From positions 140,766,121 to 140,830,120 of the forward strand of contig NC_135504.1 in assembly GCF_052857255.1 (NCBI RefSeq): DNA of 64,000 bases, in the 5' to 3' direction. The notes beneath the pieces were generated by a model that saw only the letters and a program-made list of their open reading frames with translations, was not told the DNA's origin and made no database searches. Source of the DNA: Amblyomma americanum (taxonomy: Eukaryota; Arthropoda; Arachnida; Ixodida; Ixodidae). This document shows positions 11,122-23,790 of this stretch, in pieces (the first letter of the stretch is position 1; each line of letters opens with the position of its first letter). The position numbers were made by a program, and so were the translations under genes.

Positions 11122-11681
11122 GGTGAAACTCCGTGTTTGAGAAACTCCGCGATGGAGAAACTCCGCGCTGAAGAAACTCCGCGACGGAGAAACTCCGCGC
11201 TGGAGAAACTCCTCGCTGGAGAAACTCCGTGTTGGGGAAACTTCACGTTGGAGAAACGGTGCGTTGGAGAAGCTCCGCGTTGGAGAAACTCCGCGCTTGA
11301 AACACACCGCGCTGGAGAAACTCCGCGTTGGAGAAAGTCCGCGTTGGAGAAGGTCCGCGTTGGAGAAAGTCCGCGATGGAGAAAGTCCGCGCTGGAGAAA
11401 CTCCGCGTTGTATAAACTCCGCGCTGGAGAAACTCCGCGATTAAGAAAGTCCGCGACGGACAAACTCCGCGATGGAGAAACTCCGCGTTGGAGAAAAGTC
11501 CGCTCTGGAGAAACTACGCTGGAGAAACTCCGCGCTGGAGCAACTCCGCGTTGGAGAAACTCCGCGGTGGAGAAACTCCGTGCTGCATAAAATCTGCGCT
11601 GGAGAAAATCCGGGCTGGAGAAACTCCGCGCTTGAGAAACTCCGTGCTGGACAAACTCCGCGGTGGAGAAACTTCGCGTTG
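11122..11681. repeat. 1,104-bp tandem duplication, partial copy 2
   Basis: This matches 10018-10577, with CGATGG replacing CGTTGG near 11371. The match ends inside ACTTCGCGTT, where this copy turns to GAAGAAACGG, the start of segment S, and copy 1 turns to GGAGAAACTGCG. Confidence 0.8.
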
Positions 11682-12340
11682 AAGAAACGGCGCGTTGGAG
11701 ATTCTCCGCGTTGGAGAAACTCCGCACTTGAAACACACCGCGCTGCAGAAACTCCGCGTTGGAGAAAGTCCGCGTTGGAGAAGGTCCGCGTTGGAGAAAG
11801 TCCGCGTTGGAGAAAGTCCGCGTTGGAGAAACTCCGCGTTGAAGAAAGTCCGCGTTGGAGAAAGTCCGCGATGGAGAAACTCCGCGTTGGAAAAAGTCCG
11901 CTCTGGTGAAACTCTACGCTGGAGAAACTCCGCGATGGAGACACTCCGCGCTGGAGAAACTCCGGGCTGGAGAAACTCCGCGCTGGAGACACTCCAGGCT
12001 GCAGAAAGTCCGCGCTGGGGAAACTCCGCGCTGGAGAAACTCCGCGCTGGAGAAACTCCGTGTTGGAGAAACTCCGTGTTGGAGAAACTTCGCATTGGAG
12101 AAACTCCGGGTTGGAGAAAGTCCGCGTTGGAGAAAGTCCGCGCTGGAGAAACTCCGCGCTGGAGAAACTCCGCGTTTGAGAAACTCCGAACTGGAGAAAC
12201 TCCGCGCTGGAGATACTCCGCGGTGGAGAAACTCCGCGCTGGAGAAACTCCGTGTTGGAGAAACTCCGCCTTGGAGAAACTTCGCTTTGAAGAAACGGTG
12301 CGTTGGAGAAACTCCACGTTAGAGAAACTCCGCGCTTGAA
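11676..12340. repeat. Segment S, copy 1
   Basis: This segment of about 665 bp begins with GCGTTGAAGAAACGGCGCG, passes GGAGATTCTCCGCG, CACTTGAAACACACC, CTCTGGTGAAACTC and CTCCAGGCTG, and ends near the next CTTGAAACACACC. It recurs at 14508, 17676, 22383, 31038 and 38030, at successive spacings of 2,832, 3,168, 4,707, 8,655 and 6,992 bp. This copy has GCTGCAGAAAC twice where most others have GCTGGAGAAAC. Confidence 0.8.
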
Positions 12341-13812
12341 ACACACCGCGCTGGAGAAACTCCGCGTTGGAGAAAGTCCGCGTCGGAGAAGGTCCGCGTT
12401 GGAGAAATTCCGCGTTGGAGAGAGTCTGCGATGGAGAAATTCCGCGCTGGAGAAACTCCGCGTTTGAGAAACTCCGAACTCTAGAAACTCCGCGATGGAG
12501 AAACTCCGCGATGGAGAAACTCCGCGTTGGAGAAAGTCCGCGTCGGAGAGGTCCGCGTTGGAGAAAGGCCGCGTTGGAGAAAATCCGTGATGTAGAAACT
12601 CCGCCTTGGAGAAACTTCGCGTTGAAGAAACGGCGCGTTGGAGATACTCCGCGTTGGAGAAACTACGCGCTTGAAACACACCGCGCTGGAGAAACTCCGC
12701 GTTGGAGAAAGTCCGCGTTGGAGAAGGTCCGCGTTGGAGAAAGTCCGCGTTGGAGAAAGTCCGCGTTGGAGAAACTCCGCGTTGAAGAAAGTCCGCATTG
12801 GAGAAAGTCCGCGCTGGAGAAACTCCGCGTTGTATAAACTCCGCGATGAAGAAAGTCCGCGACGGACAAACTCCGCGCTGGAGAAACTCCGCGCTGGAGA
12901 AACTCCGTGTTGGGGAAACTTCGCGTTGGAGAAACGGTGCGTTGGAGAAGCTCCGCGTTGGAGAAACTCCGCGCTTGAAACACACCGCGCTGGAGAAACT
13001 CCGCGTTGGAGAAAGTCCGCGTTGGAGAAGGTCCGCGTTGGAGAAAGTCCGCGTTGGAGAAAGTCCGCGCTGGAGAAACTCCGCGTTGTATAAACTCCGC
13101 GCTGGAGAAACTCCGCGATGAAGAAAGTCTGCGACGGACAAACTCCGCGATGGAGAAACTCCGCGTTGGAGAAAAGTCCGCTCTGGAGAAACTACGCTGG
13201 AGAAACTCCGCCCTGGAGCAACTCCGCGTTGGAGAAACTCCGCGGTGGAGAAACTCCGTGCTGCATAAAATCTGCGCTGGAGAAACTCCGGGCTGGAGAA
13301 ACTCCGCGCTTGAGAAACTCCGTGCTGGACAAACTCCACGGTGGAGAAACTTCGCATTGGAGAAACTGCGCGTTGGAGAAACTCCGCGTTGGAGAAACTC
13401 CGCGTTGGAGAAAGTCCGCGTTGGAGAAATTCCGCGTTGGAGAGAGTCTGCGAAGGAGAAATTCCACGCTGGAGAAACTCCGCGTTTGAGAAACTCCGAA
13501 CTCTAGAAACTCCGCGATGGAGACACTCCGCGCTGGAGAAAGTCCGCGTCGGAGAAGGTCCGCGTTGGAGAAACTTCGCGTTGAAGAAACGGCGCGTCGG
13601 AGATTCTCCGCGTTGGAGAAACTCCGCACTTGAAACACACCGCGCTGGAGAAACTCCGCGTTGGAGAAAGTCCGCGTTGGAGAAGATCAGCGTTGGAGAA
13701 AGTCCGCGTTGGAGAAAGTCCGCGTTGGAGAAACTCCGCGTTGAAGAAAGTCCGCGTTGGAGAAAGTCCGCGCTGGAGAAACTCCGCGTTGTATAAACCC
13801 CGCGATGAAGAA
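12258..13812. repeat. Block Y, copy 1
   Basis: This matches 27318-28872 at an offset of 15,060 bp and 35780-37334 at 23,522 bp. Its part from about 12520 also matches from 29050 at 16,530 bp. Diagnostic variants include CGAACTCTAGAAACTCC, the short junction CGTCGGAGAGGTCC, GTGATGTAGAAAC and CGAAGGAGAAATTCC. This copy has GAAAGGCCGCG near 12554 where the others have GAAAGTCCGCG. Confidence 0.8.
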
Positions 13813-14507
13813 ATTCCGCGACGGACAAACTCCGCGATGGAGAAACTCCGCGTTGGAGAAAAGTCCGCCCTGGAGAAACTCTACACTGGAGAAACTCCGC
13901 GCTGTAGCAACTCCGCGTTGGAGAAACTCCGCGCTGGAGAAACTCCGTGCTGGACAAACTCCGCGCTGGAGAAACTCCGTGTTGGAGAAACTCCGCGCTG
14001 GAGAAACTTCGCGTTGGAGAAACTGCGTGTTGGAGAAACTTCGCTTTGAAGAAACGGCGCGTTGGAGAAACTCCGCGTTAGAGAAACTCCGCGCTTGAAA
14101 CACACCGCGCTGGAGAAACTCCGCGTTGGAGAAAGTCCGCGTCGGAGAAGGTCCGCGTTGGAGAAAGTCCGCGTTGGAGAAAATCCGTGATGTAGAAACT
14201 CCGCCTTGGAGAAACTTCGCGTTGAAGAAACGGCGCGTTGGAGATACTCCGCGTTGGAGAAACTACGCGCTTGAAACACACCGCGCTGGAGAAACTCCGC
14301 GTTGGAGAAAGTCCGCGTTGGAGAAGGTCCGCGTTGGAGAAAGTCCGCGTTGGAGAAAGTCCGCGTATGGAGAAACTCCGCGTTGGATAAACTCCGCGCT
14401 GGAGAAACTCCGCGTTGGAGAAAGTCCGCGTCGGAGAAGGTCCGCGTTGGAGAAACTCCGCGTTGGAGAAACTCCGTGTTGTAGAAACTCCGCTTTGTAG
14501 AAACTTC

Positions 14508-15172
14508 GCGTTGAAGAAACGGCGCGTTGGAGATTCTCCGCGTTGGAGAAACTCCGCACTTGAAACACACCGCGCTGGAGAAACTCCGCGTTGGAGAAAG
14601 TCCGCGTTGGAGAAGGTCCGCGTTGGAGAAAGTCCGCGTTGGAGAAAGTCCGCGTTGGAGAAACTCCGCGTTGAAGAAAGTCCGCGTTGGAGAAAGTCCG
14701 CGATGGAGAAACTCCGCGTTGGAAAAAGTCCGCTCTGGTGAAACTCTACGCTGGAGAAACTCCGCGATGGAGACACTCCGCGCTAGAGAAACTCCGGGCT
14801 GGAGAAACTCCGCGCTGGAGACACTCCAGGCTGGAGAAAGTCCGCGCTGGGGAAACTCCGCGCTGGAGAAACTCCGCGCTGGAGAAACTCCGTGTTGGAG
14901 AAACTCCGTGTTGGTGAAACTTCGCATTGGAGAAACTCCGGGTTGGAGAAAGTCCGCGTTGGAGAAAGTCCGCGCTGGAGAAACTCCGCGCTGGAGAAAC
15001 TCCGCGTTTGAGAAACTCCGAACTGGAGAAACTCCGCGCTGGAGATACTCCGCGGTGGAGAAACTCCGCGCTGGAGAAACTCCGTGTTGGAGAAACTCCG
15101 CCTTGGAGAAACTTCGCTTTGAAGAAACGGTGCGTTGGAGAAACTCCACGTTAGAGAAACTCCGCGCTTGAA
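14508..15172. repeat. Segment S, copy 2
   Basis: Same marker order as 11676-12340, offset 2,832 bp (177 units). Copy-specific changes are CGCTAGAGAAAC near 14780 and GTTGGTGAAACTTCGC near 14910. Confidence 0.75.
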
Positions 15173-18100
15173 ACACACCGCGCTGGAGAAACTCCGCGTT
15201 GGAGAAAGTCCGCGTCGGAGAAGGTCCGCGTTGGAAAAAGTCCGCGTTGGAGAAAATCCGTGTTGTAGAAACTCCGCCTTGGAGAAACTTCGCTTGAAGA
15301 AACGGCGCGTTGGAGATACTCCGCGTTGCAGAAACTACGCGCTTGAAACACACCGCGCTGGAGAAACTCCGCGCTGGAGAAAGTCCGCGTTGGAGAAGGT
15401 CCACGTTGGAGAAAGTCCGCGTTGGAGAAAGTCCGCGTTGGAGAAAGTCCGCGCTGGATAAACTCCGCGTTGTATAAAATCCGCGCTGGAGAAACTCCGC
15501 GATGGAGAAACTCCGCGACGGACAAACTCCGCGATGGAGAAACTCCGCGTTGGAGAAAAGTCCGCTCTGGAGAAACTCTACGCTGAAGAAACTCCGCGCT
15601 GGAGCAACTCCGCGTTGGAGAAACTCCGCGCTGGAGAAACTCCGTGCTGCATAAAATCTGCGCTGGAGAAACTCCGGGCTGGAGAAACTCCGCGCTGGAG
15701 AAACTCCGTGCTGGACAAACTCCGCGCTGGAGAAACTCTGTGTTGGAGCAACTCCGCGCTGGAGAAACTTCGCGTTGTAGAAACTGCGCGTTGGAGAAAC
15801 TCCGCGTTGGAGAAACTCCGCTTTGGAGAAAGTCCGCGTTGGAGAGAGTCCGCGATGGAGAAACTCCGCGCTGGAGAAACTCCGCCCTGGAGAAACTCCG
15901 CGCTGGAGAAACTCCGTGTTGGAGAAACTCCGCGTTTGAGAAACTGCGAACTGGAGAAACTCCGCGCTGGAGATACTCCGCGGTGGAGAAACTCCGCGCT
16001 GGAGAAACTCCGTGTTGGAGAAACTCCGTGTTGGAGAAATTCTGCCTTGGTGAAACTTCGCTTTGAAGAAACGGCGCGTTGGAGAAACTCCGCGTTAGAG
16101 AAACTCCGCGCTTGAAACACACCGCGCTGGAGAAACTCCGCGTTGGAGAAAGTCCGCGTCGGAGAAGGTCCGCGTTGGAGAAAGTCCGCGTTGGAGAAAG
16201 TCCGCGTTGGAGAAACTCCGCGTTGAAGAAAGTCCGCGTTGGAGAAAGTCCGCGCTGGAGAAACTCCGCGTTGTATAAACTCCGCGCTGGAGAAACTCCG
16301 CAATGGAGAAACTCCGCGACGGACAAACTCCGCGATGTAGAAACTATGCGTTGGAGAAAAGTTCGCTCTGGAGAAACTCTACGCTGGAGATACTCCGCGC
16401 GGGAGCAACTCCGCGCTGGAGAAACTCCGTGCTGGACAAACTCCGCGCTGGAGAAACTCCGTGTTGGAGAAACTCCGCGCTGGAGAAAGTCCGCGTTGGT
16501 GAGAGTCCGCGATGGAGAAACTCCGCGCTGGAGAAACTACGCGTTTGAGAAACTCCGAACTGGAGAAACTCCGCGATGGAGACAATCCGCGCTGGAGAAA
16601 CTCCGCGCTGAAGAAACTCCGTGTAGGAGAAACTCCGTGTTGGAGAAACTCCGCGTTGGAGAAACTCCGCTTTGGAGAAAGTCCGCGTTGAAGAAAGTCC
16701 GCGTTGGAGAGTCCGCGATGGAGAAACTCCGCGCTGGAGAAAAATCGGGCTGGAGAAACTCCGTGTTGGAGAAACTCCGCGTTTGAGAAACTCCGAACTG
16801 GAGAAGCTCCGCGCTGGAGATACTCCGCGGTGGAGAAACTCCGCGCTGGAGAAACTCCGTGTTGGAGAAACTCTGTGTTGGAGAAATTCCGCCTTGGAGA
16901 AACTTCGCTGTGAAGAAACGGCGCGTTGGAGAAACTCCGCGTTAGAGAAACTCCGCGCTTGAAACACACCGCGCTGGAGAAACTCCGCGTTAGAGAAAGT
17001 CCGCGTTGGAGAAGGTCCGCGTTGGAGAAAGTCCGCGTTGGAGAAAATCCGTGTTGTAAAAACTCCGCCTTGGAGAAACTTCGCGTTGAAGAAACGGCGC
17101 GTTGGAGATTCTCCGCGTTGGAGAAACTCCGCGTTGAAGAAAGTCCGCGACGGACAAACTCCGCGATGGAGAAACTCCGCGTTGGAAAAAGTCCGCTCTG
17201 GAGAAACTCTACGCTGGAGAAACTCCGCGATGGAGACACTCCGCGCTGGAGAAACTCCGCGCTGGAGAAACTCCGCGCTGGAGAAACTCCGCGTTGGAGA
17301 AAGTCCGCGTCGGAGAAGGTCCGCGTTGGAGAAAGTCCGCGTTGGAGAAAATCCGTGATGTAGAAACTCCGCCTTGGAGAAACTTCGCGTTGAAGAAACG
17401 GCGCGTTGGAGATACTCCGCGTTGGAGAAACTACGCGCTTGAAACACACCGCGCTGGAGAAACTCCGCGTTGGAGAAAGTCCGCGTTGGAGAAGGTCCGC
17501 GTTGGAGAAAGTCCGCGTTGGAGAAAGTCCGCGTATGGAGAAACTCCGCGTTGGATAAACTCCGCGCTGGAGAAACTCCGCGTTGGAGAAAGTCCGCGTC
17601 GGAGAAGGTCCGCGTTGGAGAAACTCCGCGTTGGAGGAACTCCGTGTTGTAGAAACTCCGCTTTGTAGAAACTTCGCGTTGAAGAAACGGCGCGTTGGAG
17701 ATTCTCCGCGTTGGAGAAACTCCGCACTTGAAACACACCGCGCTGGAGAAACTCCGCGTTGGAGAAAGTCCGCGTTGGAGAAGGTCCGCGTTGGAGAAAG
17801 TCCGCGTTGGAGAAAGTCCGCGTTGGAGAAACTCCGCGTTGAAGAAAGTCCGCGTTGGAGAAAGTCCGCGATGGAGAAACTCCGCGTTGGAAAAAGTCCG
17901 CTCTGGTGAAACTCTACGCTGGAGAAACTCCGCGATGGAGACACTCCGCGCTGGAGAAACTCCGGGCTGGAGAAACTCCGCGCTGGAGACACTCCAGGCT
18001 GGAGAAAGTCCGCGCTGGGGAAACTCCGCGCTGGAGAAACTCCGCGCTGGAGAAACTCCGTGTTGGAGAAACTCCGTGTTGGAGAAACTTCGCATTGGAG

Positions 18101-19050
18101 AAACTCCGGGTTGGAGAAAGTCCGCGTTGGAGAAAGTCCGCGCTGGAGAAACTCCGCGCTGGAGAAACTCCGCGTTTGAGAAACTCCGAACTGGAGAAAC
18201 TCCGCGCTGGAGATACTCCGCGGTGGAGAAACTCCGCGCTGGAGAAACTCCGTGTTGGAGAAACTCCGCCTTGGAGAAACTTCGCTTTGAAGAAACGGTG
18301 CGTTGGAGAAACTCCACGTTAGAGAAACTCCGCGCTTGAAACACACCGCGCTGGAGAAACTCCGCGTTGGAAAAAGTCCGCGTTGGAGAAAATCCGTGTT
18401 GTAGAAACTCCGCCTCGGAGAAACTTCGCGTTGAAGAAACGGCGCGTTGGAAATACTCCGCGTTGCAGAAACTACGCGCTTGAAACACACCGCGCTGGAG
18501 AAACTCCGCGCTGGAGAAAGTCCGCGTTGGAGAAGGTCCACGTTGGAGAAAGCCCGCGTTGGAGAAAGTCCGCGTTGGAGAAAGTCCGCGCTGGATAAAC
18601 TCCGCGTTGTATAAAATCCGCGCTGGAGAAACTCCGCGATGGAGAAACTCCGCGACGGACAAACTCCGCGATGGAGAAACTCCGCGTTGGAGAAAAGTCC
18701 GCTCTGGAGAAACTCTACGCTGAAGAAACTCCGCGCTGGAGCAACTCCGCGTTGGAGAAACTCCGCGCTGGAGAAACTCCGTGCTGCATAAAATCTGCGC
18801 TGGAGAAACTCCGGGCTGGAGAAACTCCGCGCTGGAGAAACTCCGTGCTGGACAAACTCCGCGCTGGAGAAACTCTGTGTTGGAGCAACTCCGCGCTGGA
18901 GAAACTTCGCGTTGGAGAAACTGCGCGTTGGAGAAACTCCGCGTTGGAGAAACTCCGCTTTGGAGAAAGTCCGCGTTGGAGAAAGTCCGCGTTGGAGAGA
19001 GTCCGCGATGGAGAAACTCCGCGCTGGAGAAACTCCGCCCTGGAGAAACT
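14930..19050. repeat. 4.7-kb higher-order repeat, copy 1
   Basis: This matches 19636-23790 at offsets of 4,706-4,739 bp. The offset rises by 1 at a single-base deletion in this copy (CTTCGCTTGAAG near 15291-15299, against CTTCGCGTTGAAG), and by 32 where this copy lacks two units near 18370. It includes segment S copy 3 (17676-18340). Its first part also matches from about 31460 at 16,530-16,531 bp, so the HOR classes share parts. Confidence 0.85.
17676..18340. repeat. Segment S, copy 3
   Basis: This lies inside the first 4.7-kb HOR, 3,168 bp (198 units) after copy 2 and 4,707 bp before copy 4. Marker order is as in the other copies. Confidence 0.75.
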
Positions 19051-19635
19051 CCGCGCTGGAGAAACTCCGTGTTGGAGAAACTCCGCGTTTGAGAAACTGC
19101 GAACTGGAGAAACTCCGCGCTGGAGAAACTCCGTGTTGGAGAAACTCCGTGTTGGAGAAATTCTGCCTTGGTGAAACTTCGCTTTGAAGAAACGGCGCGT
19201 TGGAGAAACTCCGCGTTAGAGAAACTCCGCGCTTGAAACACACCGCGCTGGAGAAACTCCGCGTTGGAGAAAGTCCGCGTCGGAGAAGGTCCGCGTTGGA
19301 GAAAGTCCGCGTTGGAGAAAGTCCGCGTTGGAGAAACTCCGCGTTGAAGAAAGTCCGCGTTGGAGAAAGTCCGCGCTGGAGAAACTCCGCGTTGTATAAA
19401 CTCCGCGCTGGAGAAACTCCGCAATGGAGAAACTCCGCGACGGACAAACTCCGCGATGTAGAAACTCTGCGTTGGAGAAAAGTTCGCTCTGGAGAAACTC
19501 TACGCTGGAGATACTCCGCGCGGGAGCAACTCCGCGCTGGAGAAACTCCGTGCTGGACAAACTCCGCGCTGGAGAAACTCCGTGTTGGAGAAACTCCGCG
19601 CTGGAGAAACTTCGCGTTGGAGAAACTCTGCGTTG
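19051..19635. repeat. Junction segment duplicating 15930-16514
   Basis: The order of variants between the two 4.7-kb copies follows the sequence 3,121 bp upstream, including GCAATGGAGAAAC, CGATGTAGAAAC, AAAAGTTCGCTC and GCGCGGGAGCAAC. The 4.7-kb period is thus built from shorter shared parts. The 16345 region has CTATGCG where this copy has CTCTGCG. Confidence 0.75.
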
Positions 19636-22600
19636 GAGAAACTCCGGGTTGGAGAAAGTCCGCGTTGGAGAAAGTCCGCGCTGGAGAAACTCCGCGCTGG
19701 AGAAACTCCGCGTTTGAGAAACTCCGAACTGGAGAAACTCCGCGCTGGAGATACTCCGCGGTGGAGAAACTCCGCGCTGGAGAAACTCCGTGTTGGAGAA
19801 ACTCCGCCTTGGAGAAACTTCGCTTTGAAGAAACGGTGCGTTGGAGAAACTCCACGTTAGAGAAACTCCGCGCTTGAAACACACCGCGCTGGAGAAACTC
19901 CGCGTTGGAGAAGGTCCGCGTCGGAGAAGGTCCGCGTTGGAAAAAGTCCGCGTTGGAGAAAATCCGTGTTGTAGAAACTCCGCCTTGGAGAAACTTCGCG
20001 TTGAAGAAACGGCGCGTTGGAGATACTCCGCGTTGCAGAAACTACGCGCTTGAAACACACCGCGCTGGAGAAACTCCGCGCTGGAGAAAGTCCGCGTTGG
20101 AGAAGGTCCACGTTGGAGAAAGTCCGCGTTGGAGAAAGTCCGCGTTGGAGAAAGTCCGCGCTGGATAAACTCCGCGTTGTATAAAATCCGCGCTGGAGAA
20201 ACTCCGCGATGGAGAAACTCCGCGACGGACAAACTCCGCGATGGAGAAACTCCGCGTTGGAGAAAAGTCCGCTCTGGAGAAACTCTACGCTGAAGAAACT
20301 CCGCGCTGGAGCAACTCCGCGTTGGAGAAACTCCGCGCTGGAAAAACTCCGTGCTGCATAAAATCTGCGCTGGAGAAACTCCGGGCTGGAGAAACTCCGC
20401 GCTGGAGAAACTCCGTGCTGGACAAACTCCGCGCTGGAGAAACTCTGTGTTGGAGCAACTCCGCGCTGGAGAAACTTCGCGTTGGAGAAACTGCGCGTTG
20501 GAGAAACTCCGCGTTGGAGAAACTCCGCTTTGGAGAAAGTCCGCGTTGGAGAGAGTCCGCGATGGAGAAACTCCGCGCTGGAGAAACTCCGCCCTGGAGA
20601 AACTCCGCGCTGGAGAAACTCCGTGTTGGAGAAACTCCGCGTTTGAGAAACTGCGAACTGGAGAAACTCCGCGCTGGAGATACTCCGCGGTGGAGAAACT
20701 CCGCGCTGGAGAAACTCCGTGTTGGAGAAACTCCGTGTTGGAGAAATTCTGCCTTGGTGAAACTTCGCTTTGAAGAAACGGCGCGTTGGAGAAACTCCGC
20801 GTTAGAGAAATTCCGCGCTTGAAACACACCGCGCTGGAGAAACTCCGCGTTGGAGAAAGTCCGCGTCGGAGAAGGTCCGCGTTGGAGAAAGTCCGCGTTG
20901 GAGAAAGTCCGCGTTGGAGAAACTCCGCGTTGAAGAAAGTCCGCGTTGGAGAAAGTCCGCGCTGGAGAAACTCCGCGTTGTATAAACTCCGCGCTGGAGA
21001 AACTCCGCAATGGAGAAACTCCGCGACGGACAAACTCCGCGATGTAGAAACTCTGCGTTGGAGAAAAGTTCGCTCTGGAGAAACTCTACGCTGGAGATAC
21101 TCCGCGCGGGAGCAACTCCGCGCTGGAGAAACTCCGTGCTGGACAAACTCCGCGCTGGAGAAACTCCGTGTTGGAGAAACTCCGCGCTGGAGAAAGTCCG
21201 CGTTGGTGAGAGTCCGCGATGGAGAAACTCCGCGCTGGAGAAACTACGCGTTTGAGAAACTCCGAACTGGAGAAACTCCGCGATGGAGACAATCCGCGCT
21301 GGAGAAACTCCGCGCTGAAGAAACTCCGTGTAGGAGAAACTCCGTGTTGGAGAAACTCCGCGTTGGAGAAACTCCGCTTTGGAGAAAGTCCGCGTTGAAG
21401 AAAGTCCGCGTTGGAGAGTCCGCGATGGAGAAACTCCGCGCTGGAGAAAAATCGGGCTGGAGAAACTCCGTGTTGGAGAAACTCCGCGTTTGAGAAACTC
21501 CGAACTGGAGAAGCTCCGCGCTGGAGATACTCCGCGGTGGAGAAACTCCGCGCTGGAGAAACTCCGTGTTGGAGAAACTCTGTGTTGGAGAAATTCCGCC
21601 TTGGAGAAACTTCGCTGTGAAGAAACGGCGCGTTGGAGAAACTCCGCGTTAGAGAAACTCCGCGCTTGAAACACACCGCGCTGGAGAAACTCCGCGTTAG
21701 AGAAAGTCCGCGTTGGAGAAGGTCCGCGTTGGAGAAAGTCCGCGTTGGAGAAAATCCGTGTTGTAGAAACTCCGCCTTGGAGAAACTTCGCGTTGAAGAA
21801 ACGGCGCGTTGGAGATTCTCCGCGTTGGAGAAACTCCGCGTTGAAGAAAGTCCGCGACGGACAAACTCCGCGATGGAGAAACTCCGCGTTGGAAAAAGTC
21901 CGCTCTGGAGAAACTCTACGCTGGAGAAACTCCGCGATGGAGACACTCCGCGCTGGAGAAACTCCGCGCTGGAGAAACTCCGCGCTGGAGAAACTCCGCG
22001 TTGGAGAAAGTCCGCGTCGGAGAAGGTCCGCGTTGGAGAAAGTCCGCGTTGGAGAAAATCCGTGATGTAGAAACTCCGCCTTGGAGAAACTTCGCGTTGA
22101 AGAAACGGCGCGTTGGAGATACTCCGCGTTGGAGAAACTACGCGCTTGAAACACACCGCGCTGGAGAAACTCCGCGTTGGAGAAAGTCCGCGTTGGAGAA
22201 GGTCCGCATTGGAGAAAGTCCGCGTTGGAGAAAGTCCGCGTATGGAGAAACTCCGCGTTGGATAAACTCCGCGCTGGAGAAACTCCGCGTTGGAGAAAGT
22301 CCGCGTCGGAGAAGGTCCGCGTTGGAGAAACTCCGCGTTGGAGGAACTCCGTGTTGTAGAAACTCCGCTTTGTAGAAACATCGCGTTGAAGAAACGGCGC
22401 GTTGGAGATTCTCCGCGTTGGAGAAACTCCGCACTTGAAACACACCGCGCTGGAGAAACTCCGCGTTGGAGAAAGTCCGCGTTGGAGAAGGTCCGCGTTG
22501 GAGAAAGTCCGCGTTGGAGAAAGTCCGCGTTGGAGAAACTCCGCGTTGAAGAAAGTCCGCGTTGGAGAAAGTCCGCGATGGAGAAACTCCGCGTTGGAAA

Positions 22601-23790
22601 AAGTCCGCTCTGGTGAAACTCTACGCTGGAGAAACTCCGCGATGGAGACACTCCGCGCTGGAGAAACTCCGGGCTGGAGAAACTCCGCGCTGGAGACACT
22701 CCAGGCTGGAGAAAGTCCGCGCTGGGGAAACTCCGCGCTGGAGAAACTCCGCGCTGGAGAAACTCCGTGTTGGAGAAACTCCGTGTTGGAGAAACTTCGC
22801 ATTGGAGAAACTCCGGGTTGGAGAAAGTCCGCGTTGGAGAAAGTCCGCGCTGGAGAAACTCCGCGCTGGAGAAACTCCGCGTTTGAGAAACTCCGAACTG
22901 GAGAAACTCCGCGCTGGAGATACTCCGCGGTGGAGAAACTCCGCGCTGGAGAAACTCCGTGTTGGAGAAACTCCGCCTTGGAGAAACTTCGCTTTGAAGA
23001 AACGGTGCGTTGGAGAAACTCCACGTTAGAGAAACTCCGCGCTTGAAACACACCGCGCTGGAGAAACTCCGCGTTGGAGAAAGTCCGCGTCGGAGAAGGT
23101 CCGCGTTGGAAAAAGTCCGCGTTGGAGAAAATCCGTGTTGTAGAAACTCCGCCTCGGAGAAACTTCGCGTTGAAGAAACGGCGCGTTGGAAATACTCCGC
23201 GTTGCAGAAACTACGCGCTTGAAACACACCGCGCTGGAGAAACTCCGCGCTGGAGAAAGTCCGCGTTGGAGAAGGTCCACGTTGGAGAAAGTCCGCGTTG
23301 GAGAAAGTCCGCGTTGGAGAAAGTCCGCGCTGGATAAACTCCGCGTTGTATAAAATCCGCGCTGGAGAAACTCCGCGATGGAGAAACTCCGCGACGGACA
23401 AACTCCGCGATGGAGAAACTCCGCGTTGGAGAAAAGTCCGCTCTGGAGAAACTCTACGCTGAAGAAACTCCGCGCTGGAGCAACTCCGCGTTGGAGAAAC
23501 TCCGCGCTGGAGAAACTCCGTGCTGCATAAAATCTGCGCTGGAGAAACTCCGGGCTGGAGAAACTCCGCGCTGGAGAAACTCCGTGCTGGACTAACTCCG
23601 CGCTGGAGAAACTCTGTGTTGGAGCAACTCCGCGCTGGAGAAACTTCGCGTTGGAGAAACTGCGCGTTGGAGAAACTCCGCGTTGGAGAAACTCCGCTTT
23701 GGAGAAAGTCCGCGTTGGAGAAAATCCGCGTTGGAGAGAGTCCGCGATGGAGAAACTCCGCGCTGGAGAAACTCCGCCCTGGAGAAACTC
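19636..23790. repeat. 4.7-kb higher-order repeat, copy 2
   Basis: Second copy of 14930-19050. It contains segment S copy 4 (22383-23047). Single-base differences include GGAAACATCGCG near 22380 for AACTTCGCG, GGTCCGCATTGG near 22205, and GGACTAACTCC near 23590 for GGACAAACTCC. The last places a stop codon in one plus-strand frame that is open in copy 1. Confidence 0.85.
22383..23047. repeat. Segment S, copy 4
   Basis: This lies inside the second 4.7-kb HOR, 4,707 bp after copy 3 and 8,655 bp before copy 5. It begins one base after the ACATCGCG variant that distinguishes it from the other copies. Confidence 0.75.
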
